Part shown: positions 51,525 through 58,641 of the stretch, in pieces | Numbering within the stretch: position 1 is the first letter of the stretch | How the letters are laid out: each line of letters opens with the position of its first letter | Assembly (NCBI GenBank): GCA_944343275.1 | Contig: CALVMH010000004.1 | Span: 1 to 64,000, forward strand | Reading direction: 5' to 3' | DNA: 64,000 nt | Origin: an uncultured Clostridia bacterium | GTDB lineage: Bacteria; Bacillota; Clostridia; Christensenellales; Borkfalkiaceae | Translations under genes and position numbers: made by a program | The notes under the pieces: model-generated | Told to the model about the DNA's origin: nothing | The model's input: only the letters and a program-made list of their open reading frames with translations | The model's database searches: none

Positions 51525-54500
51525 ATGAACAGAAAGGTTGTTGCAGGGGCGCTTGCAGTTCTCTGCGCGGTATGTCTTGTTGCGGGCGGATGTTCCGTAA
51601 AAGCAAGCCAAGAGGAGCTCGACCGTCTGCAGGGCGGCGTGACGATCGAAAATCCGCAGCATGAAGACAGCTATCTTGCACAGTTCGCGCAGGACGATGA
51701 CATGACGCTGGACGGCGCGCTCGACGAGGAAGTCTGGAAGGACAATCCGACGGCTTACACGTTTGCTCACTCGATGTCCACCGCGGACAATCCCATTACG
51801 ATGACCACGATGAACTATCTCGGCGAGAACGGGCTGTATGTGGCGTTTGACGTCAAGGATACGGCGATCTATTATTCCGCCGACAGGCGTGCTTCGGGCA
51901 ACACGTCGGTGGAGCTCTACGTCGCCGCCTATGCGGCGCAGGAATGGGACGGCAACAGTTTCCGCATCTCCGTCGTGCCGACGGAGGACGGCTGCGTGAC
52001 GGAGATGTACACCTATCGCTCCAAGACGGGCGTCTATCAGGGCACGGAGTCTCTGGAACGGGAATGGGCGTATTGGTACAAGGCGCACATGGCGGCATGC
52101 CGCATCGACGGCGCGGGTGTCAACACGGGCATGAACGAGGGGTATTCCGTCGAGCTGTTCGTTCCGTGGGCGAGCTTCGGGCTGGCGGGCGCGCCGGAGG
52201 CGGTCAAGTACATGACGGCGTTCTATCATGTGGAATCGGCGGCGTCCGATGCGGACAATGTCTGGTCGTCCTGCTATCCTTCGGCGAGCACCAACACGTT
52301 CAACACCTGGCTGGTCGCCACCAACGATGCCGTCGGTTCGAACGACGTGATGTCGGAGATCCTGCGTCCCGCCGTTCCCGACGATTACATGACGATGGAC
52401 GGTGTGTTCGACGAAGACGTCTGGCATACGGAAAACGCCATCGTCTATCAGATCGACAGCGCGCAGTACGGCGTCGATGCAACGGTCGGAACGACGGCGC
52501 ACCTCTCCGACAAGGGCGTCTATCTTGCCGTCGAAGTGCGTGACAGCAAGGTCTACGCGACGAACGAGCGAGCCGTCAACCTCAACACGGGCATCGAGGT
52601 GTGGGTGCAGTCTGCCGCGGCGACGCATCTGACGACGGACACCGTTCAGCTGCGCATCGATGCGCTCGGAAACGTCACGCGCTACCGCGGCAAGGCATCG
52701 GGGGACAACTTCGATCTTAGTTATTTCCCGTCCGTCGCCAAGACGAAACTGCTTGGCTGCGAGGCGGTGAACGGCGTCGTTGCGTCCGATACGGCGGAGG
52801 GCTTCAATGTGGAGATATTCATCCCGTGGGAGCAGCTCGGACTCTCCGGCAAGCAGGAGGAGATCGCCGTCTTTCCGCAGTATGTTCATACCGCTGATTT
52901 GGAAAATACGGATAAATCAAGCAACAGCGTGGCGTGGTCGTTCTGGTGTCTCTCCGGACAGACGCCCGCCAAAAACGACAGTCAGAATGCCTATCTCCGC
53001 TTGCGGGACGGCGGGTTTGAGGGCGCGCTGCGGGCGGACGGGCTGCTGTTCAGTGCAGCCGATCTTGAAGCGGACGGCAGCTATACGACGGAGGCTGCGC
53101 TCGTCATGGAGTATGCGGGCAACCTTGTCAACAACAAGCTGCCGCTGCTCCCCGTGCCCGTCACCGAGGCGGTTTCCCTGACGGACGGCGTGACGCTGAC
53201 GGCGGGGGGGGGCGGTTATGCGCTGACCTGCACCAAGCAATTTGTCGAACAATGCAGGAACGGTGCACAAATTTCCATTCGCATCGGCACAGAGACATAT
53301 ACGCTCGATGCGCTCTTCCTTCCCGTCGTCTATGACGGCGCGGTGACGGAAGAGGACGGATATTACGGCACGCCGTCGAGCTTTTATGCTGCCAACGGGG
53401 TGTGCGAAATGGAAGCGACGGTCTATGTCGCTCCGGGGGAGACAGGCGTTGCCGTGGCGCTCGTGCTTAATTCCGATTATATCGATTATAAGGAGGGTAC
53501 ATCGGGCAATATCGGCGGCGGGTTCGAGCTGCGCATGGCAAATTCTCCCGATGCCTCGACGGGCATTTCCTGGCGTGTCTTTGCGAACGGCGCCGTGCGC
53601 GAGGCGGAGGGGCTGACGGACGCCATGGGTCAAGCGCATGCGCGCAAGCCTTCGGATGCGCTTGCCTTTGCGGTCGGCACCGTTGCGGCGGATAGCGGAA
53701 AGGGATATCGGCAGATGACGGTGGAATTCTATCTGCCCTATTCCGCAGTCGGCGCGACGAGTGCGGAGGACTTCTATCTTGCCGTCGGCGTCAACGGAAC
53801 GAACACGAGCGGCGGTCTTCCGAACACGATGATGGTGCGCTGGATGAATAACTCCGCAACCATTGCCGCGGACTGCTGGCTGAGCGCGCAGGCGCTCAAC
53901 GCGGCGCAGCTCGAAAGCGCCACCGTCTCGGCGCCGGACGGGGAGGCGACCTTCCGCGTGGGCGCGGCGTTCTCCGAATACGTCTATTTCAAGGGCGTCA
54001 CCTTCGGCGATGCGGACGTTACGGAAGGGGAACAGGGCTATTACAGCTATACCATGTCCGCGGCGGAGGAAGAGCAGATCACGGCGACGCTCGGCGAGCA
54101 GACGGCGACCATCACCGTACAATTTGAGGTCGTGGCGATCGTCTATGACGGTGCAGTGACGGAAAAGGATGAATATTACGGCACGCCGTACAGCTTCCTG
54201 ACGGTCAACTCGGACGGCTATGAGGTGGAGGCGACCGTCTATATTTACTTGCAGGAAAACGGCGTCGGGCTTGCCGTTGTTACGGAGGCAGACTATATCA
54301 ACTACGGGACGAATCCGACGGGGAACAACGGCGGCGGGTTTGAGATCAGAATGGCAAACTCCTCTGCGGCGACGACGGGACTGTGGTGGCGCGTCTTTGC
54401 GGACGGCACCGCCCGTACAACGACGAACTTACAGGGCGGCGTATCGCAGGACCGCACGGCGGAGCCCGTCGGCGCACTCAACTTTGCGGTGGGACTTGTG

Positions 54501-55796
54501 TCCAATGCGGCGGGCGATGCGTCCAAGGGGTACAAGCAGATGACGGCGGAATTTTTCGTTCCCTATTCCGCGGTCGGTGCGACGGGCGCGGACGATTTCT
54601 GGTTTGCGATCGGGCTCATCGCCACCAACAAAGACAATAACGGTACGATGGGAACGTACTTCATGGACAACACTTCGCCCGGAAACCTCATTCCGCCCGC
54701 AGCAGGCTGGCTGAAAGCGGCGGATGTCGGCGCTGCCGCAATGCAGGATGCGCAGATCGCAACGCTCGATCGGGAGGTGACCTTCCGTATCGGGTCCGCG
54801 ATGTCCCCCTATGTCTACTTCAAGGGCGTCGATTTCGGAGAAGCGGATGTCACGGAAGGGGAGCACGGCTATTATTCCTGTACCGTTACGGAGAGCCGTC
54901 GGCTCACGGCAACGCTCGGCACTTGCACGGCGCAGATCGGGATCGATTATACCGATACGGGCGTCGTCTATGATGGCGCGGTGACGGAAGAGGACGGATA
55001 TTACGGCACGCCGTTCTCATTCTACACGAAGCGTGACGCCCGCGAGATGGAAACGACGGTCTACGTCGCCCCGGGAAAGACGGGCGTTGCCGTGGCGCTC
55101 GTGCTCAATTCCGATTATATCAATTGTAAATCCGGGACAGGCGGCGATATCGGCGGCGGGTTCGAACTCCGGATCGCTAATTCCGTTCAGGCAGTCAATT
55201 GTATTTCGTGGCGCATCTATGTAAATGGGGCGGCACGCGAGGCGGAGGGGCTGACGGACAGCCTTGTGTACGATCATACGCGCAAGCCTTCGGATGCACT
55301 TGCCTTTGCGGTCGGCAACGTCCCCGCCGCCGACGGGAACGGCTATACGCAGATGACGGTGGAATTCTATCTGCCCTATTCCGCAGTCGGCGCGGCGAGC
55401 GCGGAAGAGCTGTATCTTGCGGTCGGCACCAACGGGACGTCGGATGCGAACAGCAAGATGAAAACAGTCTTTATGGACGGAACGGATGCGGATACGCCGT
55501 TTAACGGCGAGGCGACGCAGGCGCGTTGGTTCACCGTTGCGCAGGCGGCGGAGGCGCAGCTCGAAAGCACCACCGTCTCGGCGCCCGGAGGGAAGGCGAC
55601 CTTCCGCGTGGGCGCGGCGTTCTCCGAATACGTCTATTTCAAGGGCGTCACCTTCGGCGATGCGGACGTTACGGAAGGGGAACAGGGTTATTACAGCTAT
55701 ACCATGTCCGCGGCGGAGGAAGAGCAGATCACGGCGACGCTCGGCGAGCGGACGGCGACCATCACCGTACAATTTGCAGCGGAGAGTGCAGGATGA
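51525..55796 (+). CDS. Giant surface lipoprotein: two CBM9-like domains plus three tandem ~272-aa repeats
   Basis: A 1,423-residue lipoprotein (lipobox VAGGC, Cys near residue 23). Two CBM9/DOMON-like sugar-binding domains occupy about residues 55-265 and 280-500 (DMTLDGALDEEVWKDN..., YMTMDGVFDEDVWHTEN...). From residue 601 three repeats follow, each starting VVYDGAVTEEDGYYGTP and ending in a small beta domain with YVYFKGVDFGEADVTEGE. Each repeat itself resembles a CBM9-like fold. No catalytic domain is visible, so the protein probably captures polysaccharide at the cell surface. The start at 51525 fits GGGAGG spacing better than the ATG at 51519. Its stop codon overlaps the esterase gene. 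Confidence 0.85.
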   Translation: MNRKVVAGALAVLCAVCLVAGGCSVKASQEELDRLQGGVTIENPQHEDSYLAQFAQDDDMTLDGALDEEVWKDNPTAYTFAHSMSTADNPITMTTMNYLGENGLYVAFDVKDTAIYYSADRRASGNTSVELYVAAYAAQEWDGNSFRISVVPTEDGCVTEMYTYRSKTGVYQGTESLEREWAYWYKAHMAACRIDGAGVNTGMNEGYSVELFVPWASFGLAGAPEAVKYMTAFYHVESAASDADNVWSSCYPSASTNTFNTWLVATNDAVGSNDVMSEILRPAVPDDYMTMDGVFDEDVWHTENAIVYQIDSAQYGVDATVGTTAHLSDKGVYLAVEVRDSKVYATNERAVNLNTGIEVWVQSAAATHLTTDTVQLRIDALGNVTRYRGKASGDNFDLSYFPSVAKTKLLGCEAVNGVVASDTAEGFNVEIFIPWEQLGLSGKQEEIAVFPQYVHTADLENTDKSSNSVAWSFWCLSGQTPAKNDSQNAYLRLRDGGFEGALRADGLLFSAADLEADGSYTTEAALVMEYAGNLVNNKLPLLPVPVTEAVSLTDGVTLTAGGGGYALTCTKQFVEQCRNGAQISIRIGTETYTLDALFLPVVYDGAVTEEDGYYGTPSSFYAANGVCEMEATVYVAPGETGVAVALVLNSDYIDYKEGTSGNIGGGFELRMANSPDASTGISWRVFANGAVREAEGLTDAMGQAHARKPSDALAFAVGTVAADSGKGYRQMTVEFYLPYSAVGATSAEDFYLAVGVNGTNTSGGLPNTMMVRWMNNSATIAADCWLSAQALNAAQLESATVSAPDGEATFRVGAAFSEYVYFKGVTFGDADVTEGEQGYYSYTMSAAEEEQITATLGEQTATITVQFEVVAIVYDGAVTEKDEYYGTPYSFLTVNSDGYEVEATVYIYLQENGVGLAVVTEADYINYGTNPTGNNGGGFEIRMANSSAATTGLWWRVFADGTARTTTNLQGGVSQDRTAEPVGALNFAVGLVSNAAGDASKGYKQMTAEFFVPYSAVGATGADDFWFAIGLIATNKDNNGTMGTYFMDNTSPGNLIPPAAGWLKAADVGAAAMQDAQIATLDREVTFRIGSAMSPYVYFKGVDFGEADVTEGEHGYYSCTVTESRRLTATLGTCTAQIGIDYTDTGVVYDGAVTEEDGYYGTPFSFYTKRDAREMETTVYVAPGKTGVAVALVLNSDYINCKSGTGGDIGGGFELRIANSVQAVNCISWRIYVNGAAREAEGLTDSLVYDHTRKPSDALAFAVGNVPAADGNGYTQMTVEFYLPYSAVGAASAEELYLAVGTNGTSDANSKMKTVFMDGTDADTPFNGEATQARWFTVAQAAEAQLESTTVSAPGGKATFRVGAAFSEYVYFKGVTFGDADVTEGEQGYYSYTMSAAEEEQITATLGERTATITVQFAAESAG
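53325..54137 (+). repeat. Repeat R1 of the giant lipoprotein
   Basis: 813 bp (271 residues) from VVYDGAVTEEDGYYG to ITVQFEVVA. Its last ~215 bp match R3 with about seven mismatches by eye. Confidence 0.9.
54138..54962 (+). repeat. Repeat R2 of the giant lipoprotein
   Basis: 825 bp (275 residues), beginning IVYDGAVTEKDEYYGTP. The most diverged copy; its C-terminal subdomain differs clearly from R1 and R3. Confidence 0.9.
54963..55796 (+). repeat. Repeat R3 of the giant lipoprotein
   Basis: 834 bp up to the stop codon, beginning VVYDGAVTEEDGYYGTP. It matches R1 at an offset of 1,650 bp in its terminal part, twice the R2 length. Confidence 0.9.
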
Positions 55797-57382
55797 AAAA
55801 AATCGCTTGTTTTCTGACGGCAGCGATGCTGGCGGCAGCGGCTGCGGGGAGCGCGGGTGCGCTCCCCGCCCGGGCTGCGGAAACGCCGATCGACGTGTGG
55901 CTCATCGGCGGACAGTCCAATGCCGTCGGCTTTGCACAGGGCAGCGTGTCTTCGCAGGATGAGCGTTTTACGACGGGGTTTGGAAACGTGCTCTTTTGGG
56001 GGGATTACGAGTCGGACGACGCCACCAAAGTGCCCGCGGACTTCGTGCCCGTCCGGGAGGGGCTCGGGAAGGCGTATTCCAACGGCACTACGCGATCGGG
56101 TGCGGAGCTCGGCATTGCGTCCGCGCTCGCCGATTCCGGAACGATGAACGCCGTCATCAAATCGGCATGGGGCGCCACCTTTCTCTATCCCGATACGGCA
56201 AACTCCGTTTCCGTGCGCTGGGGAACGTGGACGCCGCCCTCTTACCTGGAAGCGCATCCGGAGGCGGCTGTCAGCGGGGATATCGGGCAGCTGTATGAAA
56301 ATTTTCTCGGCGTCGTTGCCGAGGGGCTGGAAAAGCTCCGAGCGAAGGGCTACGCTCCCGTCATCCGCGGGATGTGGTGGATGCAGGGCGAGGCGGAGAG
56401 CAACAATGCGGCGATGGCGAACGCTTACTACGAGCTGCTGACCGATCTCATTTCCGATCTGCGTTCCGACCTGACGCGGATCACGGGACAGGACCTCTCG
56501 GCAATGCCCTTCGTCATCGGGAAAATTTACCGCAATCCTGCCTATTCCGCCATGTCGCAGATCCAAACCGTCCGCGCGGCGCAGCAGCAGGCGGCGGAGA
56601 CGCTTGCCAACGTCGCCACGGTGGATTGCACGGGGCTGGAACAGCACGACGGCTGGCACTTTGTTCCCGATGCGCAGCTGTGGCTGGGCGAGCAGTTCGT
56701 GCGGAGCGTCAGCGAAATGGACGGAAAGTTCTGGGTGTCCTGTGCGTCCGAACACGTCTCGTTTGCGGGCGGCGGCGTCAAGGAGGCGGGCGATCCCGTC
56801 ACCGTAACGGTGTCCGCCGTGCGCGGCTACCGCATCGAAGAGGTACGCATGCAGACGGGAACGGGGGAGGCGGTCACGGTCTCCATGATAAACGGGCGGT
56901 ATTCCTTTTCCATGCCTGCGGCGAATGTGGCATTTACCGTGGTGACGTCTGCTCTGCCGCGCTTCCGCCTGCAATATACCGTCAATGATGGTTCCATGGG
57001 GGCAGTCTATCCCTCTGCCGAGGCAAAAGAGGGTTGGTATGCGGGCGAACAGGTGGAAGTGTTCGTGCGCGCCGCTGCGGGATACGTTGTCCGGACGGTG
57101 ACCGTCAACGGCACGGAACTTTCCCCCGTGCGCGAACAGAACGGCGGGTTTGTCTATGTTGTGGATACGGCGGCGGATGCCGCGTTGAATGTGGTGTTTG
57201 CCAAAGAAACGGCGGACGCGCCTGCGGGCGGGGACGATGTGCCTGCGGGCGGGGACGACGCGCCTTCGGAGGCGGCTCCCGACGGGGGCAACGCGGGGCT
57301 TTGGATCGGCTTGGGGGCGGGTGCAGTGCTTGTTGCGGCGGGCGTTGCCGCGTTTGTTCTTCTCCGAAAAAAGCGCCGTTGA
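55793..57382 (+). CDS. SASA-type carbohydrate acetylesterase, secreted and membrane-anchored
   Basis: A 529-residue protein with a signal peptide (residues 1-29) and an SGNH-fold SASA/CE6-type esterase domain (residues ~30-310). The nucleophile Ser is in VWLIGGQSNAVGFA, and WWMQGEAESNN and HDGWHFVPDAQLWLG supply other conserved residues, including the catalytic His. Two InlB-repeat-like beta domains follow (~315-385, ~390-475), then a Gly/Asp/Ala/Pro linker and a C-terminal membrane helix with KKRR, without a clear sortase motif. It would remove acetyl groups from polysaccharide near the membrane. The ATG overlaps the upstream stop codon. Confidence 0.85.
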   Translation: MKKIACFLTAAMLAAAAAGSAGALPARAAETPIDVWLIGGQSNAVGFAQGSVSSQDERFTTGFGNVLFWGDYESDDATKVPADFVPVREGLGKAYSNGTTRSGAELGIASALADSGTMNAVIKSAWGATFLYPDTANSVSVRWGTWTPPSYLEAHPEAAVSGDIGQLYENFLGVVAEGLEKLRAKGYAPVIRGMWWMQGEAESNNAAMANAYYELLTDLISDLRSDLTRITGQDLSAMPFVIGKIYRNPAYSAMSQIQTVRAAQQQAAETLANVATVDCTGLEQHDGWHFVPDAQLWLGEQFVRSVSEMDGKFWVSCASEHVSFAGGGVKEAGDPVTVTVSAVRGYRIEEVRMQTGTGEAVTVSMINGRYSFSMPAANVAFTVVTSALPRFRLQYTVNDGSMGAVYPSAEAKEGWYAGEQVEVFVRAAAGYVVRTVTVNGTELSPVREQNGGFVYVVDTAADAALNVVFAKETADAPAGGDDVPAGGDDAPSEAAPDGGNAGLWIGLGAGAVLVAAGVAAFVLLRKKRR

Positions 57383-57486
57383 CGCCGCTGCAAACACATC
57401 GGACAGTGCATGCGGGATGTTACGGAAATGGATGTTCCGGCGAAAATCCGCCGTGGAATTTGCTATACATTCCTGCGGAAACGTGA

Positions 57487-57522
57487 TATAATACAAAAAA
57501 CGCGTCCCCGAGGGGGGACGCG
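57487..57522 (+). promoter_or_regulatory. -10 box and 5'-terminal hairpin of the SGNH gene
   Basis: -10 TATAAT (57487-57492) with only a weak TATACA 17 bp upstream. A perfect 9-bp hairpin (57501-57509 with 57514-57522) would lie at the very 5' end of the transcript and may protect it from decay. Confidence 0.45.
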
Positions 57523-57548
57523 GAAGATCGCAACGCCTGAGGGACGGT

Positions 57549-58172
57549 ATGAAGGAGCACAGGATCGTATTTGCAGGGGATTCCACGACGGACGCGGATA
57601 AGCTCGCCACGCCCGATCGCCTCGGAACGGGATATGTGCGGCTGGTGCACGATGCGCTGGTCGCCTTTCACCCGCAGGGGCGCTATTGTATCGTCAACGC
57701 GGGGATCAGCGGAAATACCTCCGCGCAGCTCCTCGAACGCTGGGAGCGGGACGTGTTGCGGGAGAAGCCGGACATCCTCTTCTGCATGATCGGCATCAAC
57801 GATGTATGGCGGCAGTTCGACAGCTATGATGCGCTTCCGCCCGCGTTTTCGGAGGACGCGTATGAACAGCACCTCACGGCGATGTGCGAGCGTGCGGCAG
57901 ACGTGCGCACCCTGATTTGGATGCCGCCCTTTTTTATGGAGCGCAGCCGCAGCGACGAAATGCGCGTCATGACGGAGCGGTACGCCGCGCGCATGCGCGC
58001 CGTGGCACACAAGACCGGCAGGGAACTTCTGGAACTCCAGCCCGCCTTCGATGCGTACATGAAGGCGCGTTCGGGACTGTCCGTCTCCTGGGACAGGGTG
58101 CACCCCGGCAGGATCGGTTCCATGCTCATCGCAAGGGAAGTGTATGCGCGCCTTGCAAGAGAAGTTTCATAG
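57549..58172 (+). CDS. SGNH/GDSL-family esterase, cytoplasmic
   Basis: A 207-residue hydrolase with no signal peptide. Block I is VFAGDSTTD (nucleophile Ser near residue 11), block II NAGISGNTSAQLL, block III MIGINDVWRQF and block V SWDRVHPG with the catalytic Asp/His. This fits the SGNH acetylxylan-esterase-like group, here probably removing acetyl groups from imported oligosaccharides. GAGGGA precedes the ATG. It has its own promoter at the end of the polysaccharide locus and is followed by a strong terminator. Confidence 0.88.
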   Translation: MKEHRIVFAGDSTTDADKLATPDRLGTGYVRLVHDALVAFHPQGRYCIVNAGISGNTSAQLLERWERDVLREKPDILFCMIGINDVWRQFDSYDALPPAFSEDAYEQHLTAMCERAADVRTLIWMPPFFMERSRSDEMRVMTERYAARMRAVAHKTGRELLELQPAFDAYMKARSGLSVSWDRVHPGRIGSMLIAREVYARLAREVS

Positions 58173-58193
58173 CGGGAGACCCCGTAAGACGAT

Positions 58194-58227
58194 AAAAGGA
58201 TGCACAGGCAGGGCGCATCCTTTTTTT
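58194..58227 (+). terminator. Terminator after the SGNH gene
   Basis: Ten-bp stem AAAAGGATGC/GCATCCTTTT (58194-58203, 58214-58223) with T residues running to 58227. Confidence 0.85.
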
Positions 58228-58241
58228 GTGCGGAAAAATGC

Positions 58242-58270
58242 TTGACAAATATACCCCCATGGGGTATAAT
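58242..58270 (+). promoter_or_regulatory. csoR-copA promoter with CsoR operator in the spacer
   Basis: -35 TTGACA (58242-58247), 17-bp spacer, -10 TATAAT (58265-58270). TATACCCC-CAT-GGGGTATA (58250-58268) is a perfect dyad matching CsoR operators and spans spacer and -10. Confidence 0.93.
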
Positions 58271-58298
58271 ACAGGAAATTCGGAAAACGGAGAGGAAC

Positions 58299-58604
58299 AT
58301 GAAAGGGTGTGAACGCTGCATGGAGCAGTACAAGAATACGCCGCGCGATGCGGCGCAGGTGAAGGGGCTTGTCGCCCGCCTCAACCGCATTGCGGGGCAG
58401 GTCGCGGGGCTGAAAAAGATGATCGAGGACAACCGCTATTGCGGCGAGGTGCTCGTGCAGGTCTCCGCCGTGGAGAGCGCCGTGCGCGCGTTCGGGTATC
58501 TCGTGCTGGAAGATCACATGAACACCTGCGTGGCGGAAAAGCTGCGCGCGGGGGACGGGGAGATCGTGCATGAGACGGTGGAACTCATCAAAAAACTCAA
58601 TTGA
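58299..58604 (+). CDS. csoR: CsoR-family copper-sensing repressor
   Basis: A 101-residue all-alpha repressor of the CsoR/RcnR (DUF156) family. The Cu(I)-binding C-H-C triad is present: Cys in DNRYCGEV, then His and Cys in EDHMNTCV. Cu(I) binding releases it from DNA, and the operator is in its own promoter. N-terminal Cys residues (KGCERCMEQ) are additional. GGAGAGG precedes the ATG. copA follows 37 bp after the stop codon, so repressor and pump are in one operon. Confidence 0.95.
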   Translation: MKGCERCMEQYKNTPRDAAQVKGLVARLNRIAGQVAGLKKMIEDNRYCGEVLVQVSAVESAVRAFGYLVLEDHMNTCVAEKLRAGDGEIVHETVELIKKLN

Positions 58605-58641
58605 CCGCAGCCGTCCGGAGGGGGCTGCAAAAGGAGCGGTG

